A DNA stretch of 64,000 nt, taken from positions 476,501-540,500 of the forward strand of contig CAJNDS010001402.1 in NCBI GenBank assembly GCA_905221605.1, read 5' to 3'. This document shows, in pieces, positions 43,248 through 53,939 of this stretch (position 1 is the first letter of the stretch; each line of letters begins with the position of its first letter). The translations under genes and the position numbers were made by a program. The stretch comes from Symbiodinium natans (taxonomy: Eukaryota; Sar; Dinophyceae; Suessiales; Symbiodiniaceae). The notes beneath the pieces are model-generated. The model worked only from the letters and a program-made list of their open reading frames with translations. It did not search any database and was not told the origin of the DNA.

Positions 43248-43365
43248 ACCCAGGATGATGATGCGGCAATACCAGCCGCACAACCCACAAGCGCAGGCGC
43301 AGGCACAGGCGCAGGCGCAGGCGCAGGCGCAAGCTTCGCAGCCCCCTGGCAAGCAATCATCTCAG
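43248..43365 (+). CDS. exon with Ala-Gln dipeptide repeat
   Basis: Acceptor GCCTGTCAG, donor gtctca. Reads PRMMMRQYQPHNPQ then eight or so AQ dipeptides and ASQPPGKQSSQ. The AQ run comes from a GCGCAG hexamer repeat, so it is probably length-variable. A second frame (GA repeats) is also open. Confidence 0.55.
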
Positions 43366-43491
43366 GTCTCAGCTTTTTGTGATGTCTCCCATGCCACAGG
43401 TTACTACTCTTGACTGGGTTTAGGGCTCGAGGTTAGTTCCTGAAGGCTCTAAGTCACAGAAGTCCTGAAAGCCCGGGCCCAGTAGCTCCTC

Positions 43492-43521
43492 CCCCCCCCC
43501 CCCCCCCCCCCCCCAAAAAAA
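43492..43521 (+). repeat. C-run followed by A-run
   Basis: About 22 C then 9 A. Confidence 0.95.
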
Positions 43522-44154
43522 AACACCCCTCACCTTGCGACTTCCTCTATCTCACGCCGAGCCGTTTTCTGCAAAGCCCTCGAAAAGGCCGGTCACCCTA
43601 CACAAGGCCCAATCATTCTTCTAGTCGAGCCCACACAACCCCCTCCAGCTCGTGATGCCCTGTACAACCAACGCACAAACCCTCCACTGGAGCTGTATAT
43701 GTTGGGGCATCTGCCAAAGGCCGTACTACCCTGCCACCGCTGTGGCTCGAGGCGAGATCCTAGGTCTTTTAAAGTGCGTAGGGACTAGGGCTTAGGGCTT
43801 AGGGCTTATAGTTTAGGGTTTAGGGTTTAGCGCTTCATTCGGTTCAGTGGGCCAGTGGGGGATGGGCAGATTGCGGATGTCGATTGCAGCTACGCTCCCG
43901 GTTTACTTCCAACCTGAACTACTCCTAAGCCCGAAATCCTATGCACCTTCAAGCTTGAAACATAAACTCATAGGGTTCTTAAGGGAGGGGGTTCCTGGGG
44001 TAGGTACCAAGCAGAACAAAGTCAACCCTACCCCTGCCCCCCGAAGCCCCAAACCATACTATCTAACCCTAACCCTAAACCCTAAGCCCTAAACCCTAAA
44101 CCCGAAACCCTCTCATGCCCTAGACCCCAACCCTGCGGCTTTTCACACGGCCAG

Positions 44155-44183
44155 GAACCCAGCGACCAGCGAGGTCGCCAGAG
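44155..44183 (+). CDS. 29-nt exon
   Basis: Acceptor CACGGCCAG, donor gtggct. Reads EPSDQRGRQ. Flanked upstream by CCCTAAA (44064-44105) and downstream by TTTAGGG (44218-44248), a clear case of the mirrored layout. Confidence 0.5.
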
Positions 44184-44408
44184 GTGGCTGTTCAGGGCTT
44201 CGGGTGTTTTAGATTCAGGGTTTAGGGTTTAGGGTTCAGGGTTTAGGGCCAGTTTAGGGTCCAGAGATTGAGGTTTTTGGGCTTTGGGTTCAAGATATTA
44301 TTAGAGGTTTGAGGGGTTTAAGTAGGGATCCGAGACTTAGGGATTTGGGTTTAGGGATTCAAGATACTGGGGTTTGGGTTTAGCGGCTCACTTCTGCATC
44401 TGCTGCAG

Positions 44409-44504
44409 CCCATATTAGACCCCCACCCAGACCGCCTTCCTCAGCAGTTCATCACACTGCTTTGTTCCACTTCGTGCACGTCGTGCAGCGACCCTCACGA
44501 GTAG
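44409..44504 (+). CDS. probable terminal exon
   Basis: Acceptor CATCTGCTGCAG. Reads PILDPHPDRLPQQFITLLCS then TSCTSCSDPHE and TAG. Its upstream intron starts with TTTAGGG. Confidence 0.55.
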   Translation, partial: PILDPHPDRLPQQFITLLCSTSCTSCSDPHE

Positions 44505-45598
44505 TCATAGGTTCAGAGTTAGAATTGCCTTTGTGAAGGTTCAAATGAAGACTACCTGAAAGACCGATTTCCAATTTACGCGTACAGCCTCCATGTACCT
44601 TCAAGTAGACACGCTTGCTATTGGACCTGGCAGTCTTGCACTCCAGACTGTGACAGCAGTAGAAGGCTGAATGAACTCAAAAAATCCGTGTGCTTCAGAA
44701 CTCGGGGTTAGGGTCTAGGATTTAGGGTTTAGGTATGCTTACAACAGCGGGGATATATTGCGACTTGTGTAGTCTCCGTGGGCTGCACTTTCTGGAGGTT
44801 GGGTGCCTTCAGTGCCTTCGTTTGAACCAGACCATAGGGGTAGCGAGGCGCAGTTTGGGTTTAGTGTAAACCGTATAAATCCTTGCAACCCTAAACCTCA
44901 AATCCTTGCAACAATAAACCTCAAAATCTCCCAAGCACGCAGGAGGAGCGGTGCGGGGCTCGATGTCGCAGGGCTGATGCTATAGACTCCCCAGGGGTGT
45001 GCACCGTCTGGCGTGCAGAGTGCAGCACTTGTGCCACCTGAAATTTTAGAACTTAGAACCCCACATGCAGCGAATAAGTTTAGGGCTTAGCTGTAGTGCT
45101 CCAACTCGATGACTCTCGGGGCGTTTTTCGTGGCTGAGGGCAAGCTGGGTTGAGCACTTCAACTAAGATGCCAGAATAAGGGCACGAGACGAAGCCCCGC
45201 TTTGCTTAAGGCATTGAGGACCACATACGTGAGCTAAGCACGACACAGTGTGTGATTCCATGTTGCCGGGACGTACGAGATGCATCCTGAGGCATCCATG
45301 CTCCAGACTGGTCCAGTTTCTTGCTTCGTCCTAGAGGAAGCATTTAAAGATTTCGCAGTGGCCTTCGCATGTCCTTTCTGTACGAACTTGGCTCAAAGTA
45401 AGAGTAAGAGAATAGCCATTAGGAACCCAACGCCCCTACTCAATTTGTTGTTAGTTGATTTTACAAAACTCCATCATAGCACTGCAAGTACAGCCTCAAG
45501 GTATAGGTTCAGCAAAGAGCTAACCCTAACCCTGAACTCTACACCCCTCAACCCTTGTCTATACACCCCTAGACCATAAATCCCTAAGCCCCAAGGCT
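44505..45598. other. spacer
   Basis: Contains one CATGTACCTTCAAGTA motif (44592-44607) and unassigned frames (45280-45579). No gene supported. Confidence 0.45.
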
Positions 45599-45690
45599 GG
45601 TCCCTAAACCCTAAGCCCTAAACCCTAAACCCTATAACCCTATAACCCTATAACCCTATAACCCTATAACCCTATAAACCCTAGACCCTA
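45599..45690 (+). repeat. CCCTAAA and CCCTATAA (8-mer) array
   Basis: Begins with CCCTAAA and shifts to about seven copies of CCCTATAA, a homogenised length variant. Confidence 0.95.
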
Positions 45691-45723
45691 AACCCCAACC
45701 CTCGAACCCCTGAACCACCCGGA

Positions 45724-45786
45724 AACTTGGACTCCGAGCTGAGGATCCTCCAAGCGCAGCAGGTGGCGCAAGCCAACCAGGCGCAG
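45724..45786 (+). CDS. probable exon, coiled coil
   Basis: Reads NLDSELRILQAQQVAQANQA then Q, followed by gtcgaa. Heptad-like Leu/Gln pattern. The 5' boundary is not defined. Confidence 0.5.
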
Positions 45787-46092
45787 GTCGAATCTCCAAG
45801 CAAACCCGAACCCTAAGCCCGAAACCCCAAACCCCAAACCCATAAACCCTGTAAACCCAAACCCTGAACCCTAAACTGGACTTGGGGCGGGTGTATAAGG
45901 ATGATGTTTTCGGTGGCTCAAGATTTTCCGGGGCTTGGATTTGAGTGTTCGGGCTAAGTAAGGCTCGCGGCTCGCAAGCCACACCGCAGGGTTTGGGTCT
46001 GCCCTAAACATGAAATAAGGGTCCGGAGTGCCCCTTCAAGAAAACCCTCTCTACTTATAGTGCTTACAGACTCTGGGGTATGCACCTTTACA

Positions 46093-46232
46093 ACCCTAAA
46101 CCCTAAACCCTAAACCCTAAACCCTAAACCCTAAACCCTAAACCCTAAACCCTACACCCTAAACCCTAAACCCTAAACCCTAAACCCTAAACCCTAAACC
46201 CTAAACCCTAAACCCTAAACCCTAAACCCTAA
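46093..46232 (+). repeat. longest near-perfect CCCTAAA array (140 bp)
   Basis: About 20 units, one CCCTACA variant. A TTTAGGG block in opposite orientation follows at 46320-46385. Confidence 0.97.
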
Positions 46233-46319
46233 ACTAAAACTCTTAAGCTGACGCCCCAAACTCAGCATTGCTTCCACGCCGGTAACAGCTTGCAAAGCGG
46301 GCATCGCGGCCAGACTCTG

Positions 46320-46385
46320 GGGGGTTTAGGGTTTAGGGTTCAGGGTTTAGGGTTAGGGTTTCGCATTTAGGGTTTAGGGTTTTGG
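46320..46385 (+). repeat. TTTAGGG block facing the array at 46093
   Basis: TTTAGGG units with TTCAGGG and TTTCGCA breaks. With 46093-46232 it forms a CCCTAAA to TTTAGGG inverted pair. Confidence 0.9.
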
Positions 46386-46721
46386 GTTTATGTAGGGTTT
46401 ATTCAGGGTCTATGGCAGTATGCTTATCACAGAAGTATGGGGCCTAGGGCTTACAGCTGTTTAGGCTTCGGGACTCGGTGTCCTAGGGGCAACATGGTCT
46501 GCCAAGATCCCACACCCCAAACCGTAAACCCCACAGCCTAAGCCATAAACCCTAAACTCCAAACCCCAAACCCCAAACCCTAAACCCTAAATTCTACATT
46601 CCGTGCGTCCCCAAGCCCTTGCAACTTTCTGTAATTCCTCCAGAGAGAGGGGAGGAAAACATGAGTAGGTATCTAGGGATGTAGGTGGAACCGAAAAACC
46701 CCCTCAAGACTGAACCCCTAG

Positions 46722-46813
46722 AGCCGCCTGAAAAATTCGGTGCCGCGTGCGGTTTTTCTCCATCCTCGAAGGCCGCGGCTCGTGGCGTGGACCTGCAGCA
46801 GGTCAAGACTCAG
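46722..46813 (+). CDS. exon, 30 codons
   Basis: Acceptor AACCCCTAG, donor gtaggg. Reads PPEKFGAACGFSPSSKAAAR then GVDLQQVKTQ. CCCTAAA upstream (46575-46590), TTTAGGG downstream (46833-46840). Family unknown. Confidence 0.65.
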
Positions 46814-47199
46814 GTAGGGGGGTGGGGTGTAGGGTTTAGGGTTGGGGGTTTGGGGGTTTAGGGTTTTGGCGTCCAGGGTTGCGGGTTTGGGGGTTTAGGG
46901 TTGAGGGCTGAACAGTTCAGAGTTTTAACAGGGCCTCGAAGAGGGAGGCGGATGTTAAAGGCTCACAAAGGTTCAGGTTCCTCGTTTTGTTGGCCAACTT
47001 TGAGCTCTCCTTTTTCCGGGCGCCCGATCCTCCTAGGCTTGTAGCTGGGTTTGGGACCTTGGGGCTACGAGCTCGTATCCCTTGATTGGAGCAAGCGAGA
47101 TAGCAAGAGAGCACATGTGTACAAGAGTAAATAACAGTCTATTTCAAAGCACGTTTACTCTAAGGCGTAAGACATGAAGCAACATATGCAATATGTAAT

Positions 47200-47715
47200 G
47201 CAGAAGATGTAATGTAGATGTAATTCATTAACTCATTGATGAGTTCTCATGTGATTATGACATACAGTATATGGTATTCTATATATTCGGCAATACGTAC
47301 AACATATATGTACATATATATATATATATTATACACCATATACATATTTTGATATATACTGTTCAACTCATATCAAAAATTATATCATACAGTCAGTATA
47401 TGTACATTATACATATATACCGGCATACATAGAATTGTCATAGTATAAAACCTTTGACAAATAGAATAAATTACGCACATGTGTATACGTGTTCTTGTGT
47501 TCTGGTATATGATTGTACAAACAAAGACAAATATGAATAAACAATAGATAAATAAATATGCGAATAAAAATATATACACATATAGATATATATATATATA
47601 TATGTTTATTAGTTAATATATTTCTGTATTTATGTACTCATTTATTTATGTAAATGTACATGAATAAAGTATATATATAAATATATGTATCTATATATAT
47701 ATATATATACATACG
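47200..47715. other. AT-rich island with (TA)n
   Basis: About 500 bp strongly richer in A+T than the rest, with several TATATA runs and no coding content. A second AT-rich stretch lies at 48020-48235. Confidence 0.8.
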
Positions 47716-47751
47716 TGTACATATACACCCTAACCTGCCAACGCCACGCAG

Positions 47752-47828
47752 CCTTTCCTCCCGGGCAGGCAGACAGTGTGCTGCAACGTGCCGCGCCCTC
47801 GGAGGATTTTGCACTCAACCAGAAGAGA
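47752..47828 (+). CDS. exon whose donor is a telomere-type repeat
   Basis: Acceptor CGCCACGCAG. Reads FPPGQADSVLQRAAPSEDFA then LNQKR. The donor is GTTTAGGGTTTAGGG, i.e. the heptamer repeat starts exactly at the exon end. Confidence 0.6.
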
Positions 47829-48393
47829 GTTTAGGGTTTAGGGTTTGGGGTTTTGGGGTTTGGGGTTTAGGGTTTGGGGTTTAGGTTGTATTGCTTAAGC
47901 GAAGGCAGGCAGTACGCTTGCGTGCCATGACATGCAATTTCGGCATGACTTGGCTTGTGCTTGCATGCTTTTGCATCCAAAGCACAGCAGGATCCCCCAC
48001 CCCGCCCCCGCCCCCCCCGCCCCCCTCCTCCAAAAAATATGATAAGTAAAATGCATGCTAATAATAGCAAATCATAATACGAATAATAGTACGCATGATT
48101 GAAAAACACAAAAGCACACGCAGATAGTATGAATAATGCGAACAATACTTAGTGTACATGTATATGCGGATATGCGGATATGTGTATATATGTATGTGTA
48201 TCTACCTACATACAAGTCTCATTGCCCAACAAGTCGATGCATCGATAAGGAACACCGAGCAAACATATGACTAAATAACAAGCTTGACCCTAAGCCTACC
48301 TTCAGAACAACAACCTGTCAGAGGCTGCAGAACAACAACCCTGCACACACGTAGGTTTGGGGTTCTTACATATATAAAATATGGCATGCACAG

Positions 48394-48478
48394 GTCGAGA
48401 AGGAGATCGCCCGCTTCAGCGAGAAGCCTCTCCGTAGCCCACCACTGTCGGCTGTAGCCCCGGATCGGCCGTTGCCCG
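48394..48478 (+). CDS. exon
   Basis: Acceptor GCATGCACAG, donor gtatgc. Reads VEKEIARFSEKPLRSPPLSA then VAPDRPLP. A charged helix followed by a proline-rich linker. Family unknown. Confidence 0.7.
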
Positions 48479-48499
48479 GTATGCGGTTCAGGGCACATT

Positions 48500-48601
48500 G
48501 GGTAGTTCTCTAAAGTCGGGTCCCTTTTGTGATCCTTTTTACAAGGTGCCGTACGCTATAGGAGACCCAAAAATAAACGACCCTAAGTTAGAGAACTATC
48601 C
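48500..48601. mobile_element. MITE-like hairpin element C
   Basis: Left end GGGTAGTTCTCTAAAGTCGG and right end CCTAAGTTAGAGAACTATCC are near inverse complements. Core is about 60 bp. It begins 22 bp inside the intron after the exon at 48394. Confidence 0.7.
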
Positions 48602-48861
48602 ACATCAAGCCGAAACGCTGTAGGGTTTACGCTGCATGAGCTGCGTGGTTTAGGGCTGATGGTTTAGGACATGCCATTGTTTCGCCACCCTGAATTATTG
48701 GCACTGCTCGTTTCAAAGGGAGGGGGCATGCACAAGGAATCGGGTGAATTGCGACTGAGAGCTTACAGTCTGTTCATGGGGACTCAGTGGATTGATGTAG
48801 AATGTTGGCCCGCTTTGGTACCCTCAAACTATGAGGAACATACTGCATCATCCTACAATAG

Positions 48862-48950
48862 AGACCCAAAGCGGACCTGTTGCCTGGATCAGCCCCCATG
48901 TCAATGCTGTTCGAAAACATCACATGCCTAACCTGAGCCAGAGACCTGTG
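48862..48950 (+). CDS. probable exon, frame unsettled
   Basis: Acceptor CCTACAATAG. Frame 0 reads RPKADLLPGSAPMSMLFENI then a stop; another frame reads TQSGPVAWISPHVNAVRKHH and continues. Confidence 0.45.
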
Positions 48951-49156
48951 TATAGGGTTTTTGGGTTGGGAGGGTTTCCGGCAAGATTAAGGGTAGCCTC
49001 TTGGCATGGACAAGTCAAATATCAAGGCCATGCAGACGATCTTATGCTAACACATCGTGGCCTGCTTATCTTCTGAGACCTCAGGCCATAAACCCTGCAT
49101 CTCGAGAAACCGTTGAACGCGTGCCCAGAACTTGCCTCTCATCCTGCACTGTACAG

Positions 49157-49218
49157 CCCGGCACCTATGCTTCGCGAGGGAAGACTTGTCCGGGGCATTA
49201 CTGCTCTGATCTGCGGGG
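49157..49218 (+). CDS. probable exon with GTTTAGGG donor
   Basis: Acceptor CACTGTACAG, donor gtttaggg. One frame reads PAPMLREGRLVRGITALICG. Another, GTYASRGKTCPGHYCSDLR, would join in phase to FHWRPIGLLPDSVR at 49259 across a 40-nt intron. Confidence 0.5.
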
Positions 49219-49258
49219 GTTTAGGGTGTATTGGGTTTGGGGTTCTGTGCTACGTCAG

Positions 49259-50598
49259 GTTCCACTGGAGACCCATAGGCTTGTTGCCTGACAGCGTGAG
49301 GGTTCGCATCCGGGGGGGGGGGGGAGGGGGGGAGGTTCAGAAGGTGTGGAAAGTCAAGGATGAGGTGTTGTTGTAGGCTAGAACCTCCAGCCCTACCGTA
49401 AGACCAGTATCTGAGCGCATGGATGCGAAACGTGCTACTACGCACGCTGGGTGCTGCCTTGCCTGTGTTGAGAAGCTGGGTCTTGGTGAAGGTTTCAGGG
49501 GTTTAGTTGGAGAATGTAAGGGATTCGGGTTAAGGGTATTTGAGGATGCATGAATTCGCGGCTAAAGCCCCAACCAGTGAACCTAAGGGCTGCAGGTATG
49601 TTGAACGACACACACCAGGGCAGGCACCTAAACGTGCCATCGTCCGTGCAAGTTAAAGGCCTCCCCCCAATGGCCCAAGGGAGTACAGGGCAACTTCGCC
49701 TCAGTTTAGGGTTTTACAGATGTAGAGTTCAGGGCTTACAAGGCTAGGGCCCACCGTGCCTTTGAAAACATCCCTCTGACGCGACAAATAAGCCGACCAA
49801 GTGTAACTTTAAGTGCGACTCTAGCAACTGCCAAGGACGACACCTTGGAGGCCACCTGGTCTTGGGAGAGCCTCGGAGGGACTCGGTTTGGGAGCTTGAA
49901 CCCCAAGCCCGAAAGCCTGCGCTGCGCATGAGGACTTGAACGAATGCCCTTCCAATGCGCATTGTCTCATATCTGGAGCATCAACACCCCTCTTAGGCAT
50001 TGTTTCCGTTTTCCCTTCAAGAACAAGACCATCGTACGAAATGACACGACTTCGACGAGCCCTTAACAAAATCCTACCAAGTAGAGCAAGGGTTTTGGGT
50101 TTACGGTTTAGGGTTACCGAATTGATTTAGCATTTGAGGCTCAGGAAGGTAGGGAGCCTTCTAGAACCTTACACCTACCCAGTTCACGGGCCCCCCCCCC
50201 CCCACCCCCCCACCGCCGAAATAATGAAGTAGATAGCAGGCTGTTGCTGCGTTGTCTGGCCTTTCAGCCGTTGGGGCCTGAGGCTTGCAGTCTTGGTTTT
50301 GAGGTTTATCTTGTCCGCCTTTTGCAGTGCTTCAGATTCCGTGAATCGGCCGGGTTAGGCCTAGGTTAATGTGCAAGCCTGTGATGCTGGCAGGTATCCG
50401 AACATCCGCAGCGACATAAACTCAATCCCACAAAGACAAACGAATCACCGACCCAAGCTCCACTTCATGTTGGTGTAAGGGTTTCAGTGTAGATTATCGG
50501 GCATTTCAAGACGTGAAGTTTCAGCACATGTTGCCAATGACCTGAGGAGGATAGCTTTCGAGGGCTCCTTCGTGGAATCAGCCGCTGGATGATGTCAG
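49259..50598. other. mostly unassigned
   Basis: 49259-49305 may be an exon (FHWRPIGLLPDSVR) after TACGTCAG. The remainder has a G-run at 49311-49323, a poly-C run at 50190-50210 and overlapping frames. Confidence 0.4.
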
Positions 50599-50692
50599 GA
50601 CTCAACCTTTCATGCGGGAGCATGAGGGGCCTGTCCGAATTCCTGTTCCGCGCATTCGGCAACATTTGTTTTTGCGATGGTCGCCATCATAG
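50599..50692 (+). CDS. exon
   Basis: Acceptor GATGATGTCAG, strong donor gtgagc. Reads LNLSCGSMRGLSEFLFRAFG then NICFCDGRHH. Family unknown. Confidence 0.65.
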
Positions 50693-51192
50693 GTGAGCGA
50701 CAACGGATAATCGATTCGTAAGGTGTAGCGAAGATGCAAAAATGAATTAGCTTCAGCTTGGCAGCGGGGCCGTCATTTATGCTCGCCAGATACTGCCAGG
50801 CGACACACTTCCAAAACCTTCACTCGAGTGAACGTGGTAGTTTAGTCTGAGCTACGCAATCCATGACTTGCTTGTCTCAGGGTTTCTGGGGCCCAGACTG
50901 AGCCCATCTAAACCCCAAAGCCCATGTTTGTCGCAATCCCGAAGTCCAATGTCTCACGAACCCAGTCGAGGCAGAGGACGATACCGACCAGTCATAGACC
51001 TTCAACCTCCAAATATCTCCTCAATCCCCAAAGCAATAAAAGCCCTAAATCCCCCCAAATCCCTCCAAAACCTTGTGACCAATCCGATCCCGACACCCTA
51101 CACCCTTCATGCTCTGCAGTTTCGAGTTGGGGTTCGGGTGCCCGCGACCTCTAAAAGCGGGCTGAAGGTTTAAATCTTATCTCAAGTGGTAC

Positions 51193-51250
51193 GGCTTTAG
51201 GCTTTAGGCTTTAGGGTTTTTAGGGTTTTTAGGGTTTTTAGGGTTTTTAG
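51193..51250 (+). repeat. TTTAGGC and TTTTTAGGG (9-mer) array
   Basis: Three GCTTTAG units then four GGGTTTTTA units; a length variant of the heptamer with two extra T. Confidence 0.95.
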
Positions 51251-51288
51251 GGCCCATAATTGTAAAGCCCGAAACCCTGCTGCTGCAG

Positions 51289-51360
51289 CGAGGAAGCCTG
51301 ACAGAAGACATCTGCAAGAAGATGATCCGGGAACTCTTCAGAATCATGTGCCGCATGCAG
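51289..51360 (+). CDS. exon, possible GC donor
   Basis: Acceptor CTGCTGCTGCAG. Reads RGSLTEDICKKMIRELFRIM then CRMQ, followed by gcttgc; read-through adds ACFPLAPAEC and a stop at 51391-51393. Strong helix; family unknown. Confidence 0.65.
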
Positions 51361-51477
51361 GCTTGCTTCCCTTTAGCTCCGGCCGAGTGCTGAGATCGGA
51401 TGTCGAGACATGGGAGAGTTCTTCCACAGCCCTCTGTAAGGCAGCGCACTTGTATTTCAAAGGTATCTAAAAGGGAC

Positions 51478-51510
51478 CCCCCCCCCCCCCCCAAACAAAA
51501 CAAAAACACA
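51478..51510 (+). repeat. C-run then A-rich run
   Basis: About 15 C followed by AAACAAAACAAAAACAC. Confidence 0.9.
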
Positions 51511-51605
51511 AAGCATGTCGGAAGGGAGGGTTGGTTGCTTGCTTTGAAGAAGATTTCGCATGTACATGCTTGTGGTGGTGCCCTAAATTACTCTCCTCAA
51601 CGCAG

Positions 51606-51680
51606 GCTACGCAGATGCTGCAGAGTCCTCCAGACTGCGTCTCGGTGATGCATGTGGCCCCTCAGCCGCATATGCATCTT
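51606..51680 (+). CDS. probable exon
   Basis: Acceptor CTCAACGCAG. Reads ATQMLQSPPDCVSVMHVAPQ then PHMHL; a weak gtgatg donor at 51645 could end it earlier. Confidence 0.5.
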
Positions 51681-51846
51681 AAACCCTCGGTACACCCTCA
51701 ACCCTAAGCCCCTGGTTCCCGTTATTTCCTGGTGTGCTTCCCAGCACATCTCTCAAGGAAGGGGATTTGAGAATCTCAAGAAGGGCCAGACCCACAAATT
51801 TGCATCATCTGAATTTTGCAACAAAACAGAAAACGCTGACCCTCAA

Positions 51847-51868
51847 CCCCCCCCCCCCCCCCAAAAAA
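51847..51868 (+). repeat. C-run then A-run
   Basis: About 15 C then 6 A. Confidence 0.9.
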
Positions 51869-52560
51869 GAAAGCAAAAAGAAACAAAGAGCTGAACCCCA
51901 TTATTACTGTCATGAACTCAAGAAACACGGATAGCTGTAGACGGGATCCTTCACCACACGCCGCATCACCCCCAAACCTGCCCCTGAGATTCTCTGCGCA
52001 CATTTGAACCCCCAAGCCCCAAAACTTGCTGTTGGGTTGGATCCTGGGTCAATTTGCAAAGTGAGGACCTCCTTGCCTTCTTAAAGCATGAACACTGGAC
52101 TGACAGAAGCACAGAAGTAGTTCTCGGTTTTTTAAAGTTTGGTTGAGCCTCCTTTGTAGGCTTTATAGCAAACCCAAATCTTTTGTCACATCCACTGGTA
52201 GAAGCTGAGCGCTGAGAGGCTACCGAAGTGGTTTTGCGACGGACTCAGCATGGCCTTCGATGCCCTGTTTTTGCTACGCTGCTACACTGCTTTGCTCGCA
52301 GCTAACGGCGCTATAGGGTGCTCCAGGAGCGTGCCTATATCAAAGAATGGAGGCACACACTTTGTGCCCTTGCTGGTGCTGTTATGCAGACCACCCTGAA
52401 GATTCATTCAGCTACAGCATCCGGCAACTGTATATGCATGCTGGAGTCATGAATCGGCGTGGCTGCATCGAAGAGCCATGCGTAGCGTAGCCATCAAGCA
52501 TTGCTGCGACGCTGTGTGCATGAGGGCCGAGCGAAGGAGGTACTAACTGCATGTTGCCAG

Positions 52561-52720
52561 GTGTTCGCGGCGAGGTGTAAAGTTTTCTGCTCATGAGTCG
52601 AAACTTGCATCAGCTTCAGTCGAAGCAGAAGTGGTTGTGGCTGCTCCTGACCGTGCCCTTCGACTGGTCGAAAGCACCGTCCCTGCTAGTGTCCCAGCGA
52701 AGTGCCGTGCAAGACCCTAA
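52561..52720 (+). CDS. exon, 52 codons, possibly terminal
   Basis: Acceptor preceded by a perfect TACTAAC branch-point-like word (52541-52547). Reads CSRRGVKFSAHESKLASASV then EAEVVVAAPDRALRLVESTV and PASVPAKCRARP, with TAA at 52718-52720 inside a CCCTAA word. Family unknown. Confidence 0.65.
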
Positions 52721-52972
52721 ACCTAATCGCTCTTTTCCCGCAAACTCCCATCTGTCCCTACCCACCGCGATCTCCAGAGTTTTTGTCTTGATTCCCAGCA
52801 GTTGAGAAATATTGCTGCAGTCCCTTGCAGGACACCCTAGATCTGCTTATAACAGTACTTAGAGTCCCTTACGCGCACCTCTAGGTTCTTAATTTTTTCC
52901 CCCTCCACCCCCTCCCCCCCCCAAAAAAAAACAAAAAAAAGCAGTGAGAACCACTTGGGGTCATGTGCCGAG

Positions 52973-53033
52973 GAGCACCATGGATGTGATTGCGGCCAAC
53001 TCCGCTTATCGGAAGCTCATGCCCGCGTCTTAA
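52973..53033 (+). CDS. probable terminal exon
   Basis: Acceptor GTGCCGAG; reads STMDVIAANSAYRKLMPAS and TAA. A C-run/A-run tract lies just upstream (52910-52940). Confidence 0.55.
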
Positions 53034-53072
53034 GGACTGATTCAGAAGTATGGTGGTGTAATGTTTTTGCAG

Positions 53073-53113
53073 TCAACAGAGGGTTTTGGGAGAGATGCCC
53101 CAAGAAGCTGCTT
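53073..53113 (+). CDS. probable exon
   Basis: Acceptor GTTTTTGCAG, consensus donor gtgagt. Reads NRGFWERCPKKLL in one frame. Confidence 0.5.
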
Positions 53114-53209
53114 GTGAGTCGCAAGTCAGGGACACCTTGTCGCCTTTTAACGACTGGAGCTCAAAGGACGTAAGGAGGGGCATGCAGTAGTTCCCGCAAC
53201 GCTTTCCAG

Positions 53210-53357
53210 CCACTTACGCGGCTGGTCAGCAGGATTCGGCATCATGATCCAGAAACTGTGGCATCAGAGGAAGCTGTTGCATTACATACTTAAGGCAGTG
53301 GGAGTGTTATCTACATTTTCTACTACGATTGAGTTTACCTTGTCGTATGTTGTGTAG
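53210..53357 (+). CDS. probable terminal exon, 48 codons
   Basis: Acceptor CGCTTTCCAG; open to TAG 53355-53357. Reads HLRGWSAGFGIMIQKLWHQR then KLLHYILKAVGVLSTFSTTI and EFTLSYVV. The hydrophobic end might be a membrane segment. Family unknown. Confidence 0.55.
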
Positions 53358-53899
53358 AAATGGATCTGCTCTCATGCTCGTCTAGGGAGACACAGCCTCC
53401 AAACCCTGTACTAGGCAGGCCCTTTGGAAGATTCGATGTTGAGTTTATTCTGAAACACCCTTAAACACTCCCAAGAAACCCCTAAATCCCCCTCAACGCC
53501 CCTGAAGGCGTTTAAAGAATCCGTACCTTGGAATCTGTTGAAGGGCCATCCTTAGTATGTCGGTTTAGGGTTTAGGCTTAGGCTATCGCCGACCATGCCT
53601 CGAGACCTCGATGCCTCAATATACTCGTAGGCTCTACAGGCCCTTCGAAAGCAAAAGATGCCTTATAAACCCAGAAGCCCAAACCATCCTTTTGCTGACA
53701 ATTCCCGCGATGCCTGAAACCCCTCAGCCTTATGCAGCCCTGACATGAGGTAGATGTTTTTTTGTAGTTAAGTGTTTTTTCAAGAATTATATGTAGAGTT
53801 CTTGATGATGAATTGGAAGCGTAGGTATTGGGAGTCCTCTTGGGACCCTTGGGCATACCCCCAGCATCAAGATCGTACCTCAAACGTCGGCTTGGTGAG

Positions 53900-53939
53900 G
53901 TCAGACTTGCTGGTGACTTTGTTCGAGGCCATCTGCTAA
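53900..53939 (+). CDS. possible short terminal exon
   Basis: Acceptor TTGGTGAG; reads SDLLVTLFEAIC and TAA. Confidence 0.4.
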
